A DNA stretch of 56,549 nt, from positions 1 through 56,549 of the forward strand of contig JBDKTJ010000104.1 of assembly GCA_039698075.1 (NCBI GenBank), given 5' to 3'. The notes below the pieces were generated by a model. It was not told where the DNA came from, ran no database searches, and was given only the letters and a program-made list of their open reading frames with translations. Origin of the DNA: JAJFVC01 sp039698075 (GTDB taxonomy: Bacteria > Planctomycetota > Planctomycetia > Pirellulales > Thermoguttaceae). The position numbers were made by a program, and so were the translations under genes. The number at the start of each line of letters is the position of its first letter. Position 1 is the stretch's first letter. Below, piece after piece: positions 38,948 to 51,483 of the stretch.

Positions 38948-39929
38948 ATGAGGTTGCCCGGGACTTGGCGTCGTAGCACGCCAGGATGGTCGCGCCGGCT
39001 TGGATTTTTTGGCCGATATGGGTTTCGATCTTGAGATCGTCCGTGTCCTGGAGGATCAGCTCAGTTCGGGAGCCGAGTTTGATCATGCCGATTTTTTGGC
39101 CCCGGGCGAGCGACTGGCCGGGACGCAGGTCGCAAACGATTCGCCGGGCGATCGCGCCGGAAATCTGCCGGACGATCAACCGCCGGTGAGGCGATGGTTC
39201 TTCTTCCAGCCCGATCCACGTGTTTTCGTTTTTGATCGCACTTTCCGGATTCAACGCATTCAAAAAACCGCCGGGGTTGTAACGCAAGTCGATCACGCGG
39301 CAGGCGCACGGGGCACGGTTCAAGTGTACGTTGAAGATCGACAGAAAAATGCCGATCCGAACGGCCGGCCCGCCGATGAAGTCGTCGTGCGGCAACCGGG
39401 TGATTTCGACCACCTTGCCGTCGGCCGGCGCAACCAATCGACCCGGCTCGGTCGGCACGGCTCGCGGGGGATCGCGGAAAAAATAAACCACCAAACACAA
39501 CGGAACGCCGGACGCCACGGCCAAATACCAATAGGGCGTCAACGCCAACAGGACCGTCAGCAGCAGCAGCGGCACGCCCATCAACACCAACTCGGCCAGT
39601 CCCCAGCGTGCAAACGGCAATCGGTCGCGCCACCGGAACGGATCGTCGGCCGGCTCCCAATAGCACGTGCAACGATTTCGGCAGTATTTCAAATCGCGGG
39701 GATCGAGGATTTCGTGCGGAGCGCCGGTCGGATCGCCGCGGCGTCGGGCGGCCATGCGGCGTACATAGCCGGGCCGGAATCGCTTGAGCCACGCGCGTCG
39801 GAACCGCCCCCAGGCCAACTCGATGCGATAGCACTGCCCACCCCCCGGTTGAATGGACGTCCAACAGTCCGGGAGCGGTTTGGGATCGAGTCGTTGTGGT
39901 GTGGAGGATTCGCTGAACATGCCCCCCAT
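38943..39929 (-). CDS. psd: Phosphatidylserine decarboxylase (short/archaeal-type)
   Basis: A 328-aa protein. The C-terminal 220 residues are a PSD-A-type decarboxylase: RLVAPADGKVVEITRL, VRIGIFLSIFNVHLNRAPCA (with the catalytic His in NVHLNR) and IGMIKLGSRTELILQ. The Gly-Ser bond of the last is self-cleaved to give the pyruvoyl group. Two hydrophobic helices (LAELVLMGVPLLLLTVLLAL; YWYLAVASGVPLCLVVYFF) precede it. The first ~110 residues are a basic extension with RNRCTCYWEPADD that I do not recognise. It converts phosphatidylserine to phosphatidylethanolamine. Start uncertain: ATG 39929 or 39920 (a G6 run lies between them). It lies 40 nt downstream of higA on the same strand. Confidence 0.92.
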   Translation of the reverse strand: MGGMFSESSTPQRLDPKPLPDCWTSIQPGGGQCYRIELAWGRFRRAWLKRFRPGYVRRMAARRRGDPTGAPHEILDPRDLKYCRNRCTCYWEPADDPFRWRDRLPFARWGLAELVLMGVPLLLLTVLLALTPYWYLAVASGVPLCLVVYFFRDPPRAVPTEPGRLVAPADGKVVEITRLPHDDFIGGPAVRIGIFLSIFNVHLNRAPCACRVIDLRYNPGGFLNALNPESAIKNENTWIGLEEEPSPHRRLIVRQISGAIARRIVCDLRPGQSLARGQKIGMIKLGSRTELILQDTDDLKIETHIGQKIQAGATILACYDAKSRATSS

Positions 39930-39969
39930 GCTATCGTTTTTCGCGGCCCGTGGAAAGGAAGGGCGACCG

Positions 39970-40284
39970 TCAAGAAACCGCCACATCATGACTGGCCATC
40001 GGACGCACGCACTTTTCGATCCGAGGCAAAACGTCTCGCCGCGACACTTTCAACTCGTATCGCGTTTGCAGGTTGAGCCAGAATTCCGCCGTGGTTCCAA
40101 AATAAACCGAAAGCCGCAAGGCCGAGTCCGCCGTGATGCCCCGTCGCCCGTGAATGATGTCGCTAATGCGCGCCACCGGCACGTCCAGGTCTCGGGCCAG
40201 CTTGTTTTGGCTGAGTTCGCACGGTTCCATGAACTCTTTCCACAGAATTTCGCCAGGACAAATAGGGTCGAGTTTTTTGGGCAT
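39970..40284 (-). CDS. higA: HigA-family antitoxin (XRE/HTH)
   Basis: A 104-aa protein. ICPGEILWKEFMEPCELSQN is the family lead (H/C-P-G-E-x-L-x-E-E-F-x-x-P), followed by an HTH (KLARDLDVPVARISDIIHGR then RGITADSALRLSVYFGTTAE) and FWLNLQTRYELKV, the standard VapI/HigA ending. It binds the HigB toxin and normally represses its own promoter. It follows higB by 23 nt, giving the reversed toxin-first order typical of higBA. The phospholipid gene psd starts 40 nt downstream, so read-through from the TA promoter could influence psd (inference). Confidence 0.93.
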   Translation of the reverse strand: MPKKLDPICPGEILWKEFMEPCELSQNKLARDLDVPVARISDIIHGRRGITADSALRLSVYFGTTAEFWLNLQTRYELKVSRRDVLPRIEKCVRPMASHDVAVS

Positions 40285-40307
40285 GGTTGCTGTTTTCTCG
40301 AAAACCG

Positions 40308-40586
40308 TTAGTGATAATCCACAATTTCAACGTCGCGGGCGTCTTTGCCGTCCCAAACGAAACACACTCGCCATTGATCGTTGATTCGGACGCTGTATTG
40401 TCCGGCACGGTCCCCCTTGAGCGACTCCAGGCGGTTTCCTGGGGGCACTTTCAGGTCTTCCAGTCGTTCCGCGGCATCAAGCATCGTCAGTTTTCGCCTT
40501 GCCGCTCGCTCAATGGCCTGAAAGCGGCCGACGGCAACATCTTGAAACAGGTCGGCCGTGTCGCGGTCGCGGAAGTTCTGGATCAT
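40308..40586 (-). CDS. higB: HigB-family toxin (RelE/ParE-like ribosome-dependent RNase)
   Basis: A 92-aa RelE-fold toxin. MIQNFRDRDTADLFQDVAVG is the family start (I-x-S-F-x-x-K-x-T-x-x-x-F), then AIERAARRKLTMLDAAERLE, DLKVPPGNRLESLKGDRAGQ and YSVRINDQWRVCFVWDGKDA, with the catalytic basic/aromatic residues and the DVEIVDYH terminus. HigB cleaves mRNA on translating ribosomes. The ATG at 40586 has a weak GGAATG upstream. In the minus direction a GGGTATACTGT stretch near 40620-40630 may be part of the promoter or operator. Confidence 0.93.
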   Translation of the reverse strand: MIQNFRDRDTADLFQDVAVGRFQAIERAARRKLTMLDAAERLEDLKVPPGNRLESLKGDRAGQYSVRINDQWRVCFVWDGKDARDVEIVDYH

Positions 40587-40809
40587 GGAACATCCATTCC
40601 GATTATCACATTCCTATAAACAGTATACCCTGTTCCGGCATGCCCGTCCAGACCATTCAGGTCGATTGCCGGACGGACCGATTCGCGATCTCGGGAAGGA
40701 CCGTCCACCCCCGCTAGCCAATCGACAGCGGATCGGGCAAAATGGACCGATTCGTAATATTTGAAATCCGCAAACGTTATCCCCTATCCGAAATATGGAG
40801 TTTTTGACC

Positions 40810-42093
<1,284 letters not shown>

Positions 42094-42124
42094 GCGTTCG
42101 CCGCAAAACGCGACGAAAACGACC

Positions 42125-42168
42125 AAGCGAGTCCTTCCGGAGAATCTCTGGTTGGACTCGCTTTTTTA
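42125..42168 (+). terminator. Rho-independent terminator of eno
   Basis: AAGCGAGTCC (42125-42134) and GGACTCGCTT (42154-42163) form a perfect 10-bp stem ending in a run of six T, a textbook intrinsic terminator. Confidence 0.93.
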
Positions 42169-42302
42169 TTGCCCGCAACAAAAAATCGCCGGTTTCTCGA
42201 CGCCGAAGCAGCCAAAGGCCTGCAAGATCGCGACTCGTTGCAGTCAAAGAATTTGCTCCTTACGGAAGCGTCATTCGGCCTGACATTTTTTTATTCCCTG
42301 AA

Positions 42303-44312
42303 TTAACGCTTCGGACTGGACGGGGTGGGCGGCGACTGCGTTGTGGACATGTTCGGCGGTGTGTCGGCAACACGGACCGAGAGATCGGCGTAGATGACTC
42401 GGTACTTCTTGCTGTCCTCCGGACGGTACCAGAAGATTGGCGTGTCAACCGCGCCGAGCGAGACGCCTTTGCCCACGTAATGGGCGTCGGCGGCCGGCGG
42501 AAGTTCATTGGCGAACATTACGCCTCGCTGAACCCGTCGCTGGGCTTCCATGAACTTCCGCGACTCTTCCGCACTGTCCCGCATCTGGGCTTCCGCGGCC
42601 TCTCTTTGGGCTTTCTGGGCCTTTTCCTTCTGGGCTTCCCAGGCTTCCACGCCGTTGAGCATCTGGTCTCCTAGAACCTTGCGGAACTCCTCCTTGACCT
42701 TCTGCTTTTCATTCGGCTTCTCCCTCTTGAGCATCAACTCTTCGAACTTGTGCCTTAGCTCCTCATTCGCCTTCAACTTCGCTGGAGCGAGATCCTCCCA
42801 AAGCATCTGGTTTACGATCTTTATGATCTCCTCTCCAAACTTTTGCGCCTGCAACTCATTTGGCTTCCCTTCCGTCATCTTGCGTATCCGCTCCTCAAAC
42901 TCTCGTCTATGCTCCTCATTACCTTTCAACGTATCTAAAGCAAGGCCATCCCAAAGTTTCCGGACCGTCATGGGGATCACCATCTTGCTCATCTGCTCCT
43001 GCAATTTGTGCATGGGCTCCCGATTCGCCTCTTCATTCGCCTTCCCGTTGATGGTGTTGTCATAGATCTTGTCCGCGAACTCATCCATCTGCTCTTCAAG
43101 CTCGTTTCTCTGCTCCTCAAATGCCTTCCCGTTTCCCGTCGTGAGACCGAGATTGTTCCACATCATCTGGAAATTGAGCTTTTTCCAAACTATGAACGTC
43201 ACCGCCCGCATATCGAGCGATTTCGGGAATGCGCCGCGGCTCAGTTTGGTGTATTCGCGGAACATCTCGATCAGATCCTTCTCCCCATGCAGGGAACCAT
43301 CCAGCGTCTCGTTGCGTACCGTGTAGCCGGCCGGCGGCTCGAGGCTAAACAACGATTTGTCCATGTCCACGTTGAACTCGAAGCGGCTCATGGTCGCCTT
43401 CATATTGCCATCCATCCCCAAGGTCATTTCGACGCGGACCGGCATGCCGGTTTTTGGGTCGCCCCACAAATTCATGACCCCGCGCTCGCCGCTAATACGG
43501 AACCCGATGACTCGCTGCCCGTCGACCCGCTTCTCGCCGAGCGACTCGTGTTTGCTGTTTGGATTATCCCGGGCGTCGAGCAGCAGCGAACGATAACCGG
43601 CTAAAGAATTCCTGCCTTCGGCGGACTTGTATTTGGGCCTATTGGTGAAAGTTTGGATCGTGGCCTTCTTGGACGAGGTTTCCAGAGAAAGGCTCTTGCC
43701 TTGGGTCATGTCCTGGATCATTATCATCTTGGACCCGTCCGGCATCGCCGTCTCCTGACGCGTTCGGGCGTCGTCCAGCACCATCACCTCCGCCGTTGTC
43801 GTCACCGCGGGCGGATCCTTCATTTCCATGGTCATCTTGTACTTGACGCCCTTCGCTTCGAGGATCGGCCGGATAAAGTCCGCAAAGGCAAACGTCGCGC
43901 CGCCGCCGTGGAACCATACGGCAACTCCCATAATGGCCAGAACGAAAACAACCGCCGCCACAACGCGGAAAATTGGGAAACGCATCATCCACCTCCATGT
44001 GTTTAGGGAACGGACGAGGGCTGCGGGATGGATTGCCTGAGCCCGCGTGCGAATGACGGGTCGCCCTGATTCGTCGGATGCGACTGTCAACATCACTCGC
44101 TCGACAATGGCCTCCGCCGCACTCTCGGCCGGCGACGGCGCTTGCGCAAGCGCGCCGCACAACTGCGTCAGTTGTCGAAAACGCTCGCGGCAATCGGAAC
44201 ATGTCTCGATATGACGACGGAATTCTCGTTCTTCATCGGGTGGTAGGCAACCGGCCGCCGCCAAACTGATCGGCTCGGCCCAGCGTTCGCAGGGGTGATG
44301 GAGATCGTTCAT
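42303..44312 (-). CDS. Zinc-finger anti-sigma factor with periplasmic domain and repeated helical tail
   Basis: A 669-aa protein. Residues 34-41 give the ZAS zinc motif H-x3-C-x2-C (HIETCSDC), which clamps ECF sigma factors. One membrane helix follows near residues 112-134 (VVAAVVFVLAIMGVAVWF). Residues about 140-345 are a beta-rich LolA/LppX-like periplasmic domain (VKYKMTMEMKDPPAVTTTAE, GFRISGERGVMNLWGDPKTG, PVRVEMTLGMDGNM). Residues about 360-600 are highly charged helices with three related units (MMWNNLGL..., KLWDGLAL..., MLWEDLAP... each followed by an E/R-rich coil). The DNA of this tail is visibly less GC-rich than its neighbours. Its ATG overlaps the sigma gene stop (ATGA). It probably releases the sigma factor upon an envelope signal. 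Confidence 0.88.
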   Translation of the reverse strand: MNDLHHPCERWAEPISLAAAGCLPPDEEREFRRHIETCSDCRERFRQLTQLCGALAQAPSPAESAAEAIVERVMLTVASDESGRPVIRTRAQAIHPAALVRSLNTWRWMMRFPIFRVVAAVVFVLAIMGVAVWFHGGGATFAFADFIRPILEAKGVKYKMTMEMKDPPAVTTTAEVMVLDDARTRQETAMPDGSKMIMIQDMTQGKSLSLETSSKKATIQTFTNRPKYKSAEGRNSLAGYRSLLLDARDNPNSKHESLGEKRVDGQRVIGFRISGERGVMNLWGDPKTGMPVRVEMTLGMDGNMKATMSRFEFNVDMDKSLFSLEPPAGYTVRNETLDGSLHGEKDLIEMFREYTKLSRGAFPKSLDMRAVTFIVWKKLNFQMMWNNLGLTTGNGKAFEEQRNELEEQMDEFADKIYDNTINGKANEEANREPMHKLQEQMSKMVIPMTVRKLWDGLALDTLKGNEEHRREFEERIRKMTEGKPNELQAQKFGEEIIKIVNQMLWEDLAPAKLKANEELRHKFEELMLKREKPNEKQKVKEEFRKVLGDQMLNGVEAWEAQKEKAQKAQREAAEAQMRDSAEESRKFMEAQRRVQRGVMFANELPPAADAHYVGKGVSLGAVDTPIFWYRPEDSKKYRVIYADLSVRVADTPPNMSTTQSPPTPSSPKR

Positions 44313-44899
44313 GGTTGGCTCTCCCTGGACTCGCTGTCCGAAGAGAAAAGGTTCACGGCAAGATCCATTTGCCGCAACTTCTCCAATGCGTGATGCAATC
44401 GCGATTTCACCGTGCCCAACGGGCAGTCAAGAGCCGCCGCAATCTCGTCCAACGTCGCGCCCGCAAAGAAACGGAGTTCCACGACCAAGCGATGCTCGTC
44501 CGGCAGGCTCGCCACCGCTCGGCGAACGCGCTCGGCATCTTCAGACGCCTCGGCGGATTGATCGGGCGACCGCGCGGTGCATTGCGATTGGGCAATCGCG
44601 TCGGATGCGGAAAGCCCAGCGGCGCTTTGACCTCGCCGCCCTTTCAAAAAACGATGCCGCAGAATGCCGTAAAGCCAACTGGAGAACCGGCAACGACCAT
44701 CGAAGCGCGCCAAGGATCGCCATGCTTCGACGAGCGTCTCCTGTGCAAGATCCTCGGCCCAATGGGGCTCTTTGCCAAGAGCCAACGCACAACGCCAAAG
44801 GCTCGCGGCATGCTGTTCAACCAACCGCTGAAATGCAGTCGCCTCCCCGGCCCGGGCACGGTCGATCAACTCGCGCTGGTCATCTTCGGGTGTGTTCAC
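44309..44899 (-). CDS. ECF-family RNA polymerase sigma factor
   Basis: A 196-aa sigma-70 of extracytoplasmic-function type. Region 2 is AFQRLVEQHAASLWRCALAL through WAEDLAQETLVEAWRSLARF (the -10-binding D-L-x-Q-E-T helix) and FSSWLYGILRHRFLKGRR. Region 4 is ASLPDEHRLVVELRFFAGAT then LDEIAAALDCPLGTVKSRLH (the -35-binding HTH). The start chosen is GTG 44899, which gives MNTPEDDQRELIDRA and the usual family length. The frame is open to 44998, and an upstream start would add a 33-residue basic leader. The stop overlaps the anti-sigma ATG by ATGA. A GGTATAGT box lies just before the GTG and may be part of an autoregulated promoter if transcription starts further upstream (inference). Confidence 0.9.
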   Translation of the reverse strand: MNTPEDDQRELIDRARAGEATAFQRLVEQHAASLWRCALALGKEPHWAEDLAQETLVEAWRSLARFDGRCRFSSWLYGILRHRFLKGRRGQSAAGLSASDAIAQSQCTARSPDQSAEASEDAERVRRAVASLPDEHRLVVELRFFAGATLDEIAAALDCPLGTVKSRLHHALEKLRQMDLAVNLFSSDSESRESQP

Positions 44900-45026
44900 T
44901 ATACCGATGATTCCCCTGGCGCCACGAAAAGGTTCACTTGCGAGAACTTTTTCTTGCGAATTCCTGCCGCACGGAAGCGCCATTCGTATCCGAGACAAAA
45001 ATGGCCACGGCGCCGCCCAACGGGGC

Positions 45027-47981
<2,955 letters not shown>

Positions 47982-48045
47982 TGCGATTCTTCTCGGCAAA
48001 GGTCCGGAAACGAGAATCCGCCCATTGTATCAAAATGCGACGGCG

Positions 48046-48136
48046 TGGGACGGGGGGGAGTCCCAATAAATGGCGAGCTGCCCCCAGATATAGTGGAAAG
48101 ATGTTGCGGGTACCTGCCCTGAGCGGTGTCGTGAAC
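48046..48136 (+). repeat. GAGTCCC repeat family, copy 1
   Basis: GGGACGGGGGGGAGTCCCAA, then ATGGCGAGCTGCCCCCAGAT, ATAGTGG and GAGCGGTGTCGTGAA. It aligns with copies at 48937-49078 and 51267-51406. It lies upstream of the second hicBA pair. The rest of 47982-48344 contains a CTCACGCAAAGTTGCG-type hairpin near 48190-48222 and no gene. Confidence 0.75.
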
Positions 48137-48344
48137 AAAACGTAGTCACGCACTGATCGTGACGTCCGGCTTTTCGCCGAATCTACGGTTCTCACGCAAA
48201 GTTGCGAAGACGCAAAGGAAAAAAGTAAGGTGCGTGCTCGTCACACACTCGATGGTTCTTGGCAGGTGGACGTTGAATTTGCCCGTCTCAGACGGTATCC
48301 TTGAAGTGGCGGACGTGAAAACGGTCAATCGGGGGATGGTGAAA

Positions 48345-48548
48345 ATGCGACTCAAAGCTGTTTTGGAGCCCAGCGACGAGGGCGGCTACACGGTGACGGT
48401 GCCGGCGCTGCCCGGCTGCATTTCTGAGGGCGACACTCGGGAGGAAGCTCTTCGCAACATTCGGGAAGCCGTCGAATTGTACCTGGAATCCGTCGAGGAC
48501 GACCAATCGTTCGCTCCGAACGCGGAATTGTTGGAATTGACGGTATGA
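48345..48548 (+). CDS. hicB: HicB-family antitoxin (second hicBA pair)
   Basis: A 67-aa protein with the HicB core only: MRLKAVLEPSDEGGYTVTVP then ALPGCISEGDTREEALRNIR, and EAVELYLESVEDDQSFA. The ATG at 48345 is favoured because GGGGGA lies 8 nt upstream; an in-frame ATG at 48336 would add three residues. There is no DNA-binding tail. It is coupled by ATGA to hicA. Unlike the pair at 18 kb, the sequence is of the short UPF0150 type, so the two antitoxins are unlikely to be recent duplicates. Confidence 0.9.
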   Translation: MRLKAVLEPSDEGGYTVTVPALPGCISEGDTREEALRNIREAVELYLESVEDDQSFAPNAELLELTV

Positions 48549-48772
48549 GCAAAGTCCCGAGCTTGCCCTACGAAAAAATCATCCATGCGCTGCAACGCGA
48601 TGGATGGATTGTGATTCGCCAACGGGGAAGCCACGTTCGGCTTCAAAAACACACCGCCGCGGAAACTCTCAAGCTGACCCTTCCCGCCCATCGCCCAGTC
48701 AAACGTACCACGCTGTCGCATATTTTGAAGCAGGCGAAAATGTCCGCGGACGATTTGATTCGCCTTCTTTAG
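48545..48772 (+). CDS. hicA: HicA-family toxin (second hicBA pair)
   Basis: A 75-aa YcfA/HicA protein. LPYEKIIHALQRDGWIVIRQ followed by RGSHVRLQKH contains the catalytic His (H30 in GSH), then LKLTLPAHRPVKRTTLSHIL and KQAKMSADDLIRLL. Layout and length are standard. The ATG overlaps the hicB TGA (ATGA). It would cleave mRNA when free of HicB. The pair sits between two copies of the GAGTCCC repeat family, which suggests mobile or recently shuffled DNA. Confidence 0.93.
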   Translation: MSKVPSLPYEKIIHALQRDGWIVIRQRGSHVRLQKHTAAETLKLTLPAHRPVKRTTLSHILKQAKMSADDLIRLL

Positions 48773-48936
48773 CGAACAGAACGCCGAACACTGCGGAAAC
48801 AGCCCAGAAGTGGCCTGGCTGCCATACAAAGAAATCAAAGACCCGCTCCAAGGCGTGCGAAAGATATAAACAGCAATCCAACACGTTCGAGGTCCTCTGG
48901 ACGGTAGTTGCCCCAAAAAACAGGCTCGCTTTCCTG

Positions 48937-49078
48937 CCAGATATAACGCACGACACCCAAAATTGCACGCGAACGGGACAACAAGGGGACGAGGGGGAGT
49001 CCCGACAAAATGGCCAACCACCCCCAGACATAGTGGCAAGACATTGTGAATCCCTACACCGAGCGGTATCGTGAAAGG
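48937..49078 (+). repeat. GAGTCCC repeat family, copy 2 (extended)
   Basis: CCAGATATAACGCACGACAC, CCAAAATTGCACGCGAACGG, AAGGGGACGAGGGGGAGTCC, then ATGGCCAACCACCCCCAGAC and GAGCGGTATCGTGAAA. It shares about 140 nt with 51267-51406. The surrounding gap 48773-49204 has no gene that I can support. Confidence 0.8.
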
Positions 49079-49204
49079 AACAAAGAAAAAGAACGTCCGA
49101 CGTGTGGCGTTGGCAAACCTGCGGTGGATTCATCAAAACCATCGCCGTCCTATGAGAACGTCGTCGGTGAGTAAAGCCTAAATGGTGGTAAGAAGTAATC
49201 CAAC

Positions 49205-50230
49205 GTGAGATTCATTCCACTTAGCGTCTGCCTTCTCGCATTCTGCGCCACCCGCTTTCTTTGCGCCGACGGACCCGAGGTCGACTCCATCGATTACGCG
49301 CATCCAGACATCTATCGAGATTTTCCCGACTCGCTTGGCGATCGAGCGGCCATCTTGGCGCAAGCGTCAAAACTCAAGGGGAAGTCGAAATTGCAGACGA
49401 TCCGCAATGTTTTACACTGGATGGATAAAAATCTTCAGTATGACGGAAAGATCGCCTATCAGTGGCGAAACTACGACGATGTGATGCGAGAGAAGAAATA
49501 CGGAGGATGTGCCGATCAAGGGATCGTCTGCGGCGTTCTGCTCAAAGGAGCCGGCATTCCCACGGTCTGGGTCAAAACGATGGACGTAGCCTGGATCTGG
49601 ACTTTCAAGAAGGAGCGTCCCTTCAGCTCCTGGTCGGGTCACGTTTTCTTGGAGGTGTTTGTCGACGGAAAATGGTCGCTTCTCGACCCGGGGGGCAAGA
49701 CTCTTTACCAGAATTATTCTCCCAAAATGAAATTGCTTCCGGGGCAGCGGTTCGCCTATCACAAAGGCAACGATCCCAAAGCCATGGTGATGTCGCTGCA
49801 ATGGGAGGAATGGAAGAAGCAAACCACCGCTTACTTTCGGCAATTGGACGAAACGCTCCTCCCGGTGGACGAAAAAGGCGGGACTTCGCTTGTACCGATG
49901 GCTTACGTGATCGGCAACTCTCCGTATTATCAGGCCTTGACCGCAATGGCGGTTAAGTCCGGTCTCCGTGCCGCCACTTCGTTCAATTGTCAATACGATA
50001 AGTATCTGCCCGAAGCGAATGGGCATGTCATCCTAATCGAGACGCACGAGGGAAAGCCTATTGTTCCTCAAAAAGTCTTGGAAAAGTATTATCCCAAGGC
50101 CTTCGCCGGTTTGTCCCGACCGTCAAAATCCATTCGGATCAAAAACACACGGATCGTATTCGTCGATCCCTCGGAGCCGTCTCAAAAAGCTATCGAAAAG
50201 ACCCTGTCAGAATTCGCCGAAACTCCCTGA
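49205..50230 (+). CDS. Exported transglutaminase-like (papain-fold) protein
   Basis: A 341-aa protein with a signal peptide (MRFIPLSVCLLAFCATRFLC followed by A-D-G). The transglutaminase-like core shows the full triad: C102 in KYGGCADQGIVCGVLLKGAG, H146 in FSSWSGHVFLEVFVDGKW and D161 in SLLDPGGKT. Such periplasmic domains act as peptidases or amide hydrolases more often than as cross-linkers. The C-terminal third (PMAYVIGNSPYYQALTAMAV, HVILIETHEGKPIVPQKVLE) has no motif that I recognise. The ATG at 49205 follows a repeat-rich gap and no Shine-Dalgarno is clear. Codon use is slightly less GC-rich than in the housekeeping genes. Confidence 0.85.
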   Translation: MRFIPLSVCLLAFCATRFLCADGPEVDSIDYAHPDIYRDFPDSLGDRAAILAQASKLKGKSKLQTIRNVLHWMDKNLQYDGKIAYQWRNYDDVMREKKYGGCADQGIVCGVLLKGAGIPTVWVKTMDVAWIWTFKKERPFSSWSGHVFLEVFVDGKWSLLDPGGKTLYQNYSPKMKLLPGQRFAYHKGNDPKAMVMSLQWEEWKKQTTAYFRQLDETLLPVDEKGGTSLVPMAYVIGNSPYYQALTAMAVKSGLRAATSFNCQYDKYLPEANGHVILIETHEGKPIVPQKVLEKYYPKAFAGLSRPSKSIRIKNTRIVFVDPSEPSQKAIEKTLSEFAETP

Positions 50231-50442
50231 AGATAGTGAGACTTCCGTACGTAGAGATCATCGTCATCGCGACGACGTACGCGCCAGTGATCAGCAACAT
50301 TCCGATCGCAGCAGAAAAAAAGGAGCCATTACTGAAATTACTTATTTCGGTAAGGCGAGATTATGTTCGTGCAAGTGAAACGGGGCGAGTGTCGCTGTGG
50401 CTTGGCCAGTGATGCACTTGCAGCAAGGGGCAACACACCGCG

Positions 50443-50946
50443 ATGAGCCAATTCGCCTTCCATCCCCGGAAAACGAACATCCGAAAAGCCCGGGCTGACG
50501 ATGCGTCGGCGGCGTGGGAGATACGCAATGCCGCGATCCTCCGCCAATGCAAAGGACACTATCCACCGGAGCTGCTTGCGATTTGGACCAACGGCGCGCT
50601 CACCGAAGAATTCGTCCAATTCGTCGCCGAACACTTCTACGTTGCCATCCTCGACGAGGCGATCGTCGGAACCGGAATGATCGACTGCAAAACAGGTCGG
50701 TTGGATGCGATCATGGTGCGGCCAGACCTGATGCGACAAGGCATTGGCCGGCAGATGGTGTCATTTTTGGAGGATATCGCCCGCGCAGCAGGCTTGACGG
50801 AATTGACGCTCGATTCGACCTTGAACGCGGCCCCATTCTATCGAAGCTGCGGTTTCGTGGGCGAGGCAATCGGAAAATACCAATCGCCTCGCGGCATCAC
50901 TCTCGATTGCATCCCAATGAAAAAATCGCTTCGCTCGGCAAGATAA
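50443..50946 (+). CDS. GNAT-family N-acetyltransferase
   Basis: A 167-aa protein. IRKARADDASAAWEIRNAAI is the GNAT N-terminus, AILDEAIVGTGMIDCKTGRL the central strands, and LDAIMVRPDLMRQGIGRQMV the acetyl-CoA pyrophosphate loop (R-Q-G-I-G-R; Q/R-x-x-G-x-G/A). LTLDSTLNAAPFYRSCGFVG is the closing N-A-x-x-F-Y-x-x-x-G-F. It resembles small-molecule or amino-acid acetyltransferases; the acceptor is unknown. It stands alone between repeat-rich spacers. Confidence 0.93.
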   Translation: MSQFAFHPRKTNIRKARADDASAAWEIRNAAILRQCKGHYPPELLAIWTNGALTEEFVQFVAEHFYVAILDEAIVGTGMIDCKTGRLDAIMVRPDLMRQGIGRQMVSFLEDIARAAGLTELTLDSTLNAAPFYRSCGFVGEAIGKYQSPRGITLDCIPMKKSLRSAR

Positions 50947-51182
50947 TGCCGCCGAAAGGACCCGTGGCTCCAATAGGTTTGCAGTCGCGCCGCTCAGCAG
51001 GTATCGTAGAGCAACATAATCTCGCGCCGTTTATTGTACCCAATTTTTTCACCCAATCATGGTGCGTGCTTGTCGCGCACCCTATGGCATGATAAAGCCG
51101 ATCCAATGGTGGCTCGCCGTGACGCTCACGATCGCTGCCTGCAGCGGCCGTATCGCTGTCGCTTCCGAGTGGAAACTGGTCT

Positions 51183-51240
51183 GGGGGGGGGGGGGGGATA
51201 AACGGGACAGGGGGATAAACGGGGGGGATAAACGGGACAG
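51183..51240 (+). repeat. G15 tract and GATAAACGGGACAGG units
   Basis: A run of 15 G (51183-51197) leads into GGGATAAACGGGACAGG, a shortened GGGATAAACGGG, and another GGGGATAAACGGGACAGG. These look like partly tandem copies of a dispersed planctomycete-type GGGACAGG unit. The homopolymer is likely to vary in length. The gap 50947-51483 also contains copy 3 of the GAGTCCC family and no supported gene. Confidence 0.75.
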
Positions 51241-51266
51241 GTCTAATTATTGTGTTCGCTTTTCAG

Positions 51267-51406
51267 TCAGATATAACTCGCGACGCCCAAAATTGCACGC
51301 GAACGGAGGCCGCAAGGGGCGAGGGGGAGTCCCGGCAAATGGTGAGCCGCCCCCAAGATTGGTGGGAAGTTGTTGTATTTACCGATTTCCGGCAGTATCG
51401 TGAGAC
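51267..51406 (+). repeat. GAGTCCC repeat family, copy 3 (extended)
   Basis: It shares CAGATATAACTCGCGACGCC, CAAAATTGCACGCGAACGG, GGGGCGAGGGGGAGTCCCGG, AATGG and the closing GGCAGTATCGTGAGA with copy 2, over about 140 nt. Confidence 0.8.
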
Positions 51407-51483
51407 GGCAAGAGCAAAAAGCCCCGCGGCAGACGCGGCAAAATAAATTAAATCGTTCCGCCCCCTTTTGTTCCTCCAATCTT

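Noticed and set aside
50570..50585. Further copy of the 3'-UTR repeat stem (GCTTGCGATTT)
   Set aside because: It lies inside the GNAT coding sequence, matches only 11 nt and has no second arm, so it is chance similarity.
51059..51403. 114-codon plus-strand frame after the GNAT gene
   Set aside because: It runs through the G15 tract and the GAGTCCC repeat and its codons come largely from repeats. It has no ribosome site.
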